Shown: positions 46,305 through 53,313 of the stretch, in pieces | Numbering within the stretch: the stretch's first letter is position 1 | Layout: each line of letters starts with the position of its first letter | From: Marinifilum flexuosum | Lineage (GTDB): Bacteria; Bacteroidota; Bacteroidia; Bacteroidales; Marinifilaceae | Reading direction: 5' to 3' | Assembly (NCBI RefSeq): GCF_003610555.1 | Contig: NZ_RAPQ01000009.1 | Coordinates: 372,001-436,000, forward strand | Length of the DNA: 64,000 nt | Notes under the pieces: generated by a model | What the model saw: only the letters and a program-made list of their open reading frames with translations | Told to the model about the DNA's origin: nothing | The model's database searches: none | Program-made: the position numbers and the translations under genes

Positions 46305-46431
46305 AGTAGTATTAAAATATAAATCTGAATACACAGTACATTGCTTTGCTATGTACCTTTATCAAAAAAAACGGAAGCATTCTTCCTATCAATTACCAAG
46401 TTTAATAAAGTTGTTTCAAACTTGATACTTA

Positions 46432-46484
46432 CAAAGCTAAATAAAATACTTAGTATTGCAAGGTGTTTTGCAAAGAAATAGTCT
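46432..46484 (-). promoter_or_regulatory. Promoter with dyad operator of the small-protein - glpD unit
   Basis: The minus strand carries TAGCTTTG (46432-46439, a TAnnTTTG -7 box) and a TTG (46459-46461), 19 bases apart. The second half-site dyad TTGCAAGGTGTTTTGCAA (46456-46473) overlaps the -33 region. The block aligns with that at the padR promoter (TTACAAGATATCTTGCAA) with shared flanks TAGT and ATAGTCT. A conserved leader dyad, TACAT-N9-ATGTA, is at 46337-46355, 33 bases before the start codon. Confidence 0.65.
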
Positions 46485-46586
46485 GTTTTAATTTAGTCTA
46501 AAATACAAAAACCTCACACAAAGACTATTTTTACTGATAAAGGAGAGTATCAGTATTTTTGAAAGATCAAAGAAAAAAAAATAAAA

Positions 46587-46620
46587 AAAGAGACCTATTT
46601 CACTTAGAAATGGTCTCTTT
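46587..46620 (-). terminator. Intrinsic terminator, second of two after the porin gene
   Basis: A 9-bp outer stem (46587-46595 with 46612-46620) and a 4-bp inner stem are present, with a U-run on the minus strand. With the hairpin at 46676-46706 it isolates the small-protein - glpD unit from the porin gene. Confidence 0.8.
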
Positions 46621-46675
46621 TAATTAAAAAAATCTATTTAAACAGGTCTGATATTTCCCTTAGATTTTATACAGA

Positions 46676-46706
46676 AAAACTTGCTTAATTATAGCAAGCA
46701 AGTTTT
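46676..46706 (-). terminator. Intrinsic terminator of the porin gene
   Basis: A 10-bp stem (46676-46685 with 46697-46706), 22 bases after the porin stop at 46728. The U-run on the minus strand is short, which may be why a second terminator follows. Confidence 0.7.
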
Positions 46707-46727
46707 TCCTATATAATATGTAATCTC

Positions 46728-48068
46728 TTAAAAATTAACTTGAATTCTTCCTTTAAGAACTCCAATGTTTTTATCTAATGGGTGTTTCTGATTATCAACA
46801 TCCATATAGTCATAATTCAAGCGGAACATTACATTAGAACTTACGTAGTAATTTACAGCCAAGCTATAAGTATCAGCTTTTCCACCTTGAATACTCATGT
46901 TACCAGCTCCACCCAAAGCAGCATTTAAATCTGCAGGACCATAAGCTCCGTTAAAATAAGTACCATCAATATCGTTCAAATCTGTATGATCGTAACGAAC
47001 AAGGAATTCAAAAGCACCAGCTTTAGGTCTTTTAATGTATGCAGTTGATGAGTTGTACTTGTAGTTGTCTCCTAATAAGAACCCAGCTTGTACATAGTAT
47101 GCTTTGGTTTCGATATCACGAAGCTCACCATACCAATCAGGATAATCCTGAGGTTTTACAGGCCATGCATAAGTAACGTAATACAATGGACCGTCTTTCA
47201 TTAATCTTGACACATAATCATCATCACGAGTTACTTTTGCTTGAGTATATTCAGCTTGTAACATGAAAGGGCCTTTTAATGCCAAAGTTTGGAAGTTAAA
47301 TCTCATATCAGACTGTGCTCCATTCATTGTAGCATTTAAAAATTTGTGTTCAGGACCAGCTGCAAATTCAACTACACGATTGTAATCATCATCGTTAAAA
47401 CTTTCGTTAAAACCATTAGCTTCAGGCTTTCTATAGGTAAATGATCCTCCTACCTGGAATACGAAATCATCGTTTTGAATTGGAGTATAAGCAACTTTAG
47501 AAGTCGTAGAAAAACCTTGATCACCTTTACTGTTATTATCAACAGAACCAGCAAAAATACCAGTTGAACCATAGAATTTCTGAGTATAGTAAGTATATCC
47601 CAAACCTACTCCACGACCAATACCCATAGCTTGAGTTGTATTGGAAGCACCAATAAATCTAAGGTTTTTGCTTGATTCAGCAGCCTCAATTCCGAATGGC
47701 TCAAAGAAGTTACCCACGGTAAAAGTACTGTTCTTTTTGTGGTGATATCTTAAAAATGCATCCTTAATTTTCACTTCATCATTACCAAAACCAACATTCA
47801 CTTTAGCGCTCCACTTTCCCCATCTTACGCTTGTTCCGAAGCGAATATCACTTACTGAAACATCAGAACTTAAATCAGTAACATCATCGAAATAATGTAC
47901 ACCATCCATGTAAATTCTACCATTAATACTTACCTGGTATTCTTTATCAGCAGAAGTCAATTTAATTCCTCCATTCGAATTATCTACTGAAATTTTATTT
48001 TCCTGAGCATTTGCTCCTGAAGCTAACACTCCCGTTAATAAGGCAGCTATATATAATTTTTTAAACAT
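46728..48068 (-). CDS. Porin O/P family outer membrane protein (phosphate- or phosphodiester-type channel)
   Basis: The protein has 446 residues with a signal peptide of about 21 residues (SGANAQ). The mature start (VDNSNGGIKLTSADKEYQVSINGRIYMDGVHYFDD) and the WSAKVNVGFGNDEVKIKDAFLRY segment are typical of the OprO/OprP family (Porin_O_P). The protein ends in Phe (RIQVNF). OprO/P members favour phosphate or polyphosphate anions. Its place after glpT and the GDPD gene suggests entry of glycerophosphodiesters or G3P. The gene starts 36 bases after the GDPD stop, so they form one unit, closed by two terminators. Confidence 0.82.
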   Translation of the reverse strand: MFKKLYIAALLTGVLASGANAQENKISVDNSNGGIKLTSADKEYQVSINGRIYMDGVHYFDDVTDLSSDVSVSDIRFGTSVRWGKWSAKVNVGFGNDEVKIKDAFLRYHHKKNSTFTVGNFFEPFGIEAAESSKNLRFIGASNTTQAMGIGRGVGLGYTYYTQKFYGSTGIFAGSVDNNSKGDQGFSTTSKVAYTPIQNDDFVFQVGGSFTYRKPEANGFNESFNDDDYNRVVEFAAGPEHKFLNATMNGAQSDMRFNFQTLALKGPFMLQAEYTQAKVTRDDDYVSRLMKDGPLYYVTYAWPVKPQDYPDWYGELRDIETKAYYVQAGFLLGDNYKYNSSTAYIKRPKAGAFEFLVRYDHTDLNDIDGTYFNGAYGPADLNAALGGAGNMSIQGGKADTYSLAVNYYVSSNVMFRLNYDYMDVDNQKHPLDKNIGVLKGRIQVNF

Positions 48069-48104
48069 ATTACTTTTGCTTAATAATTTGTAAATAGAAA
48101 TTGA

Positions 48105-49415
48105 TTAGTATCCTAAAGCGTCTAATACTTCTTGAGCAGTACCAACTACTTCACGCTTCTGGTAATTCATAGAAAGGTCTGTTAAGTTCGTAAATCCACC
48201 ATCGATAAACATGTTTGAGTTTACATCGTAATTAAAGTTTCCTTGTACAGTTCTATTTGGGTCTTCGAAACGTGATACTCCACCGTAAAAGTAATCTCCA
48301 TTATACTTTCTTAATTGATCTTCAGTATCGAATGAGTATGCATGAACAAGCATTCCAGCTCTGTGATACATTTCACACATCCATGGTTCTGTAAGGTCTG
48401 GATATTTATTAGGCTTACCTTCGATTGAAGGACCTGCAATATGACAATTGTACTCTACTGAGAAATTAATGAATTCAGCTAAAGACTCAATTGTATTAGA
48501 TGGTCTTACATATGAAGCACTTTCATCTTCCCATAATAACATACATTTTGGTACACCTGGTAATTCTTTTTCAAGATTAACGATTGATTGTCTTGAAAAA
48601 GACTGTAAAATGAATCGTCCATTTGTGTTCGCTACATCAACTTTTCCTGGGGTTGTAGGAATTGTTTTTGGAGAAGCAGTAACATTCCATCCTTCAGCAG
48701 TTAAGAATTTTGCCAAGTCACCTTCCATTCCTGAGAACAGGTAAGGCTCTTTGGTTTCTGCATAAACACCTGGGCGGTTACCATTGTCTTGTGGGTCCAC
48801 TTCAAATTCATAATATCCTACCCATTCACCAGCTTCATTAAGTCTGGTCATATCTTTTACAGGCTCACCATTTACATCTCTTTTGATTCTGAATCCTTCT
48901 GCAATTTTCATTACTTCTTCAAGAGTAGAAATTTTCTCTCCTACAAATGCCTCTCTTGCATTTTCTGGTACATCAACATTAAACCAAGCACCTGCATCAA
49001 GTTTTCTCAATTCAGCCAATGTAAAGTAACTTACTGGATAATCTTCTTTACCTGGGAAAACACTCTCAATATTTGATGTTCTTCTTAAGTTATTATCATG
49101 AAGAGCTAACAAAACACCATCTTTTGTTCTTTGTAAATCAATTTCAAGATAATCTGCACCCATATTTCTTGCCCAACGGAAAGCTGCTTCTGTTTCTTCC
49201 GGAGCCCAGAAAGTTGACCCTCTGTGTGCAATCACGATATCTTTCTTAACGTAATCTCTAACTATCTTAGCTTCTGCACTTAATTCTTTAAGTGGATAAG
49301 TTTTGTAGTAGTTAAATTCATTGTAATCTGGTGTATCATCTTCACACCCTGCTAAGCCTATAGAACATAAGGCCATCGCACCTAATAATAGGTTCTTAAG
49401 ATTAAATTTTTCCAT
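48105..49415 (-). CDS. glpQ: Glycerophosphodiester phosphodiesterase lipoprotein
   Basis: The protein has 436 residues with a lipoprotein signal (SIGLAGCEDD, Cys at residue 24). The GDPD TIM barrel begins DIVIAHRG with His64 and Arg65, then Glu91 and Asp93 in YLEIDLQRTKDG, then His106-Asp107 in LALHDNN; these are the metal and catalytic residues of the family. It cleaves glycerophosphodiesters to G3P and an alcohol at the cell surface or in the periplasm. An insertion of roughly 90 residues follows the first barrel half, longer than in E. coli GlpQ. It lies between glpT (57 bases upstream) and the porin gene, so product and transporter are encoded together. Confidence 0.9.
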   Translation of the reverse strand: MEKFNLKNLLLGAMALCSIGLAGCEDDTPDYNEFNYYKTYPLKELSAEAKIVRDYVKKDIVIAHRGSTFWAPEETEAAFRWARNMGADYLEIDLQRTKDGVLLALHDNNLRRTSNIESVFPGKEDYPVSYFTLAELRKLDAGAWFNVDVPENAREAFVGEKISTLEEVMKIAEGFRIKRDVNGEPVKDMTRLNEAGEWVGYYEFEVDPQDNGNRPGVYAETKEPYLFSGMEGDLAKFLTAEGWNVTASPKTIPTTPGKVDVANTNGRFILQSFSRQSIVNLEKELPGVPKCMLLWEDESASYVRPSNTIESLAEFINFSVEYNCHIAGPSIEGKPNKYPDLTEPWMCEMYHRAGMLVHAYSFDTEDQLRKYNGDYFYGGVSRFEDPNRTVQGNFNYDVNSNMFIDGGFTNLTDLSMNYQKREVVGTAQEVLDALGY

Positions 49416-49472
49416 ATTATTTAAATTTTGAAGGTTAATTTCTATTTATGATTAAATCTTTACTTCCGAATT

Positions 49473-50810
49473 TTAATGATGAATTCCATTGTGTCCTCTT
49501 ATTTCTTGTATCCACGAAACGGCAATAAAAAGAATCGATAACACACAAGCTCCAAGAAGAACCATAAATCCACCTGTCCAACTCCATTTGTCAACAACCG
49601 CGCCCATTGCAATATTTGCAAAAAGAGCACCTCCCATATATCCAAACAAGCCAGTTAAACCAGCAGCTGTACCAGCAGCTTTTTTAGGTACCAAATCAAG
49701 AGCATGAACACCAATAAGCATTACCGGACCATAGATTAAGAAACCAATACATACTAATGCGATTGAATTTGCTACAATAGAGTCACTAGTCCAGTACATG
49801 AATACTGAGACAGTTACAAGCACCATATAAATAATACTTACAGGAGCACGTTTCCCCTTAAATACACTATCACTTAAATATCCACACAAAAGAGTTCCAG
49901 GTATTCCTGCCCATTCGTAAGCAAAATATGCCCAACCAGTTTCTTCAATAGAGAAGCCTTTAGCCTCTTCAAGGTATAATGGAGCCCAATCTAAAACACC
50001 GTAACGTACCAGATAAACAAAAGCATTTGCGATTGCAATCATCCACAAAAGTCTGTTCTTAAGAATGTATTCAAGAAAAATTTGCTTTGCAGACATTTCT
50101 TCTTCAAACTTTTCTGAATATGAATCAGGATAATCATCTTTATATTTTTCGATGTTTGGTAAACCACATGATTGAGGTGTATCTCTTATTAATAGCCAGG
50201 CTATAAATGCAACAAGCAATGCTACCAAGCCAGGGAAATACAATTTGGCCTGCCAGTCAACAAAAATTGCTACACCTAAAATTGCCAAAGGACCAATAAT
50301 ACCTCCACCAACATTATGAGCTACATTCCAAACAGACATTTTTGTTCCACGCTCTCGAATAGAGAACCAATGCACCATTACACGGCCACAAGGAGGCCAT
50401 CCCATTCCCTGAAACCATCCGTTCAATAATAAAAGAACAAACATGATGGCTATTGACGATGTTGCAACTGGCAGTATCCCCATAGCAATCATTGTAATTG
50501 CTGACAATACCAACCCAAGAGTTAAGAAACGACGAGCATTACTTCTATCCGAAACATTACCCATTATGAACTTACTCAATCCATATGCAATAGATACTCC
50601 TGATAATGCAAATCCTAACTCAGTTTTAGAATATCCCAAATTCACCAAATCAGGCATTGCTAATGAGAATACCTTTCTAACAAGGTAATAACCTGCATAC
50701 CCCAAGAATATCCCTAAAAACACTTGCAGACGCAATCGTTTGTAAACTGGGTCAATTTTGTTCTCAGGCAGCATCTCTTTATGAGCAGCTGGCTTTAAAA
50801 ATCCAATCAT
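49473..50810 (-). CDS. glpT: Glycerol-3-phosphate transporter (MFS, OPA family)
   Basis: The protein has 445 residues with 12 predicted transmembrane helices. The [17 protein letters not shown] start of helix 1 is the organophosphate:Pi antiporter signature, with the Arg that helps bind the phosphate. [26 protein letters not shown] and [20 protein letters not shown] continue the GlpT/UhpT pattern. It exchanges G3P for inorganic phosphate. It is preceded by the 48-codon gene at 50873-51019 (62 bases) and followed by the GDPD gene (57 bases), so these probably form one operon. Confidence 0.92.
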   Translation of the reverse strand: MIGFLKPAAHKEMLPENKIDPVYKRLRLQVFLGIFLGYAGYYLVRKVFSLAMPDLVNLGYSKTELGFALSGVSIAYGLSKFIMGNVSDRSNARRFLTLGLVLSAITMIAMGILPVATSSIAIMFVLLLLNGWFQGMGWPPCGRVMVHWFSIRERGTKMSVWNVAHNVGGGIIGPLAILGVAIFVDWQAKLYFPGLVALLVAFIAWLLIRDTPQSCGLPNIEKYKDDYPDSYSEKFEEEMSAKQIFLEYILKNRLLWMIAIANAFVYLVRYGVLDWAPLYLEEAKGFSIEETGWAYFAYEWAGIPGTLLCGYLSDSVFKGKRAPVSIIYMVLVTVSVFMYWTSDSIVANSIALVCIGFLIYGPVMLIGVHALDLVPKKAAGTAAGLTGLFGYMGGALFANIAMGAVVDKWSWTGGFMVLLGACVLSILFIAVSWIQEIRGHNGIHH

Positions 50811-50872
50811 TTTAAAATAAATTTATGGTTATTGTAATTTTGAATATTATTATTTCCTACACGTGTATTATT

Positions 50873-51019
50873 TTATAACTCACACTCCCAGAAATCCCAA
50901 ATACTTTTATAAACAGCATTTTCATGTTTTATTGATATACTTTTATTCGAGTCAATTATCTCTGAAAAAAATGTATATAAACAATCCTCTAGTTGTTCAT
51001 CAAATTTGACATCTTTCAT
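50873..51019 (-). CDS. 48-aa small protein, member of a two-copy family (leads glpT)
   Basis: A 49-codon frame from ATG 51019 to a TAA at 50873 gives a 48-residue protein (MKDVKFDEQ ... LYTFF ... SIWDFWECEL) that aligns without gaps to the protein at 46158-46304, with 20 identities in 48. The conserved FD-x-Q, LYxFF and SIWxxWExEL residues fall in the same register. There is no signal or membrane segment, and it is acidic. It is too short to have been called as a gene by normal cut-offs. Identical length and conserved register over two diverged copies argue for a translated, selected protein. It lies 62 bases before glpT. Confidence 0.75.
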   Translation of the reverse strand: MKDVKFDEQLEDCLYTFFSEIIDSNKSISIKHENAVYKSIWDFWECEL

Positions 51020-51153
51020 AGTAGCATTGAAAAATAAATCCTAATACAAAGCACATTGCTTAACTATGTATATAGTGTAAAAAAAATGTTCACTCCAAAT
51101 CTCTAAATTAACTTTTATTACCCGTATGTTAATTTAACACTAGGTGAATGCGA

Positions 51154-51195
51154 CAAAACTAAATAAAATACTTAGCAATGCAATGTGCATAGTTA
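51154..51195 (-). promoter_or_regulatory. Promoter of the small-protein - glpT unit
   Basis: On the minus strand TAGTTTTG (51154-51161, TAnnTTTG) is 19 bases from a TTG (51181-51183), the same spacing as at the glpD-side promoter, with shared flanking bases. A dyad ATGCA-N3-TGCAT (51178-51190) overlaps the -33 region. The leader dyad CACAT-N9-ATGTA (51052-51070) is again 33 bases before the start codon. Confidence 0.65.
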
Positions 51196-51282
51196 AAAAA
51201 GATACTATTTATAACTATTCCAAAATACCTTACCATCATAACAACCTATACTACAAATCAATACATATATCTAAAAAAAAAT

Positions 51283-51318
51283 AAAAAGGGTCATTTCAAA
51301 TATGAAATAACCCTTTTT
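51283..51318 (-). terminator. Intrinsic terminator of the padR-glpK2 unit
   Basis: A 9-bp outer and a 6-bp inner stem (51283-51298 with 51303-51318, one mismatch) have a four-base loop and a U-run on the minus strand. It is 19 bases after the glpK2 stop at 51337. Confidence 0.88.
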
Positions 51319-51336
51319 ATTTTTAATTATACTTTT

Positions 51337-52833
51337 TTATTCATCCGCATCTATCCAATTTTGAGATCTGCTAACAGCCTTCTCCCAATATTTTTTATGA
51401 TGCTTCACTATTTCTTCATCCATTTTCACTTCATATTCTTTGTCCAGTTTCCAATGATCTTGGATCTCTTCTACACTATTCCAAAACCCTACACCTAAAC
51501 CAGCCAAATAAGCTGCTCCAACAGCGGTAATTTCTTTAATTTCCGGTCGTACAATTGGTATACCTAAAAAATCGGCTTGATATTGAAGCAAGGTATCGTT
51601 TGCCATTAATCCTCCACCCCTTAATTGCTCTACTTTTATACCAGAGTCAGCCTCCATGGTTTTCAAAACATCAGATGATCGATGAGCGATACATTCTAAC
51701 GATGCACGCGCAATATGTCCAATGCTAGTGCCCATATTTAATCCCCAGAAAGTACCTCTTGCATATTGATCCCAGTAAGGTGCGCCTAATCCAGTAAAAG
51801 AAGGAACAATGTAAACTCCTCCATTATCTTTTTCCGTTAGTGCAAGTAATTCAATTTCCTCAATGGAGTGTATTAGGTTTAAACTATCGCGTAACCATTG
51901 CACTACAGCTCCTCCAATAAAAACACTCCCTTCCAATGCATAGGTAGGTTTATCACCAATTCCCCAGGCTATTGTCGTAATCAAATCGTTTTTTGACTCT
52001 ACAGGCTCATCACCTGTATTCATCAACATAAAACATCCTGTATTGTAGGTGTTTTTCACCATCCCTTTTTCGAAACACGCTTGTCCAAAAAGTGCTGCCT
52101 GCTGATCACCACAAATCCCGGAAATTGGAATCTCCTCACCAAACATTGACCTGCGTGTATGTCCATAAATCTCACTAGATGAGCAAACTTTTGGAAGAAT
52201 TGATTCCGGAATATCAAGTAGTTCCAACAATTCTTTATCCCAACACAAGTCATAGATATTATAAAGCATTGTACGACTGGCATTCGAAACATCTGTAATA
52301 TGAAGCTCTCCTTTGGTCAACTTCCAAATCAACCAGCTATCAACAGTTCCAAATGCAAGCTTACCCTGCTCTGCTTTTTCTCTGGCTCCTTCAATATTAT
52401 TTAGTAACCACTGTATTTTAGTTGCAGAAAAGAAGGCATCTAAAATCAGTCCTGTCTTCTCTTTGATCTTTTGTGAATATCCTTGCTCCTTTAATTTATC
52501 ACAAAGGTGTGATGTTCTTCTATCCTGCCAAACTATTGCATTGTTAATTGGTTCTCCTGTTTCTCTATCCCAAATAATTGTTGTTTCTCTTTGGTTGGTG
52601 ATCCCAATACCTGCAATATCTTTTCCTGTCAGTCCGGTTTTTGTCAATACCTCCTCAGCCACTGATGCCTGTGAATACCAAATTTCCTTGGCATCTTGCT
52701 CAATCCAACCTGGCTTAGGATAATATTGCTCATATTCTTTCTGAACTTGAGCAATTATTTCGCCTTTCTTATTAAATAAAATAGCTTTTGAAATTGACGT
52801 CCCTTGATCTAAGGATAAAATATAATCTCTCAT
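51337..52833 (-). CDS. Second, diverged glycerol kinase paralogue
   Basis: The start ATG 52833 gives 498 residues and MRDYILSLDQGTSISKA, aligned with the main GlpK. An ATG 21 bases earlier is possible but less like the family. The NQRET and GDQQAA motifs that hold glycerol and the catalytic base are kept. The phosphate loop is changed from QGTTSSRA to QGTSISKA, and the nucleotide motif VDGG-A is changed to GGG-L with loss of Asp and one residue (LRGGGLMANDTLL). The fold is otherwise intact over the full length, so it is not a decayed gene. It lies 30 bases after padR and forms a separate unit from glpK1. It may have altered nucleotide affinity, a different substrate or a regulatory role. Confidence 0.8.
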   Translation of the reverse strand: MRDYILSLDQGTSISKAILFNKKGEIIAQVQKEYEQYYPKPGWIEQDAKEIWYSQASVAEEVLTKTGLTGKDIAGIGITNQRETTIIWDRETGEPINNAIVWQDRRTSHLCDKLKEQGYSQKIKEKTGLILDAFFSATKIQWLLNNIEGAREKAEQGKLAFGTVDSWLIWKLTKGELHITDVSNASRTMLYNIYDLCWDKELLELLDIPESILPKVCSSSEIYGHTRRSMFGEEIPISGICGDQQAALFGQACFEKGMVKNTYNTGCFMLMNTGDEPVESKNDLITTIAWGIGDKPTYALEGSVFIGGAVVQWLRDSLNLIHSIEEIELLALTEKDNGGVYIVPSFTGLGAPYWDQYARGTFWGLNMGTSIGHIARASLECIAHRSSDVLKTMEADSGIKVEQLRGGGLMANDTLLQYQADFLGIPIVRPEIKEITAVGAAYLAGLGVGFWNSVEEIQDHWKLDKEYEVKMDEEIVKHHKKYWEKAVSRSQNWIDADE

Positions 52834-52863
52834 TCCTCTGGTAATTAATTGCATTTAACAGTT

Positions 52864-53217
52864 TTACGCATTCTCCTTTATCCTTGTGATAGATAGATTT
52901 AAGGAATCCACATACTCTCGCATAATTTCCAAGTGCGAAGCACCTTCTTTAGTAAGTTTGTAGTATTTTCTTGGAATACCTGTATCCATTTCCGCCCACT
53001 CTGAAGTAACCAACTTCTCTTTCTTAAGTCGATTCAATAGCGGATAAATTGTACCTTCCGCAATTTCCAGGGAAGTAAATTGATTCATTTCACTAATTAA
53101 TTCGTAACCATAACATGGTTTCGATCTTAGCAACAGGAGGATAATGTATTCCAACAGTCCCTTTTTAAATTGAGACTTCCATTTTGTTATAAAGTATTCG
53201 TTGATTTCGTGATTCAT
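52864..53217 (-). CDS. PadR family transcriptional regulator
   Basis: The protein has 117 residues. The PadR winged helix is clear: LEYIILLLLRSKPCYGYELISEMNQFTSLEIAEGTIYPLLNRLKKEKLV, then TSEWAEMDTGIPRKYYKLTKEG for the wing. A C-terminal helix supports dimerisation. PadR proteins are usually repressors of nearby genes that respond to a small ligand. It is co-directional with glpK2 (30 bases to the ATG at 52833), and a dyad overlapping its own -33 box suggests autoregulation. The same type of dyad is present at the glpD-side promoter and partly at the glpT-side one, so it may control the whole glycerol-3-phosphate region. Confidence 0.92.
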   Translation of the reverse strand: MNHEINEYFITKWKSQFKKGLLEYIILLLLRSKPCYGYELISEMNQFTSLEIAEGTIYPLLNRLKKEKLVTSEWAEMDTGIPRKYYKLTKEGASHLEIMREYVDSLNLSITRIKENA

Positions 53218-53224
53218 GGTGTAA

Positions 53225-53280
53225 CAAACATATAAAAAAATACATAGTTTTACAAGATATCTTGCAAGAGTATAGTCTTA
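53225..53280 (-). promoter_or_regulatory. padR promoter with operator-like dyad
   Basis: On the minus strand, TATGTTTG (53225-53232) matches TAnnTTTG and lies about 20 bases from a TTG within the dyad TTACAAGATATCTTGCAA (53250-53267; core CAAGATATCTTG, 53253-53264, perfect). The start codon at 53217 follows the -7 box so closely that the mRNA has almost no leader. Confidence 0.65.
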
Positions 53281-53313
53281 AGGTGTACAAGGATTTTCCA
53301 AAATATATGCTAA

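Noticed and set aside
51337-52833. Second glycerol kinase as a pseudogene
   Set aside because: The frame is full length without frameshift or stop, and the glycerol-site residues are kept, so selection is still acting.
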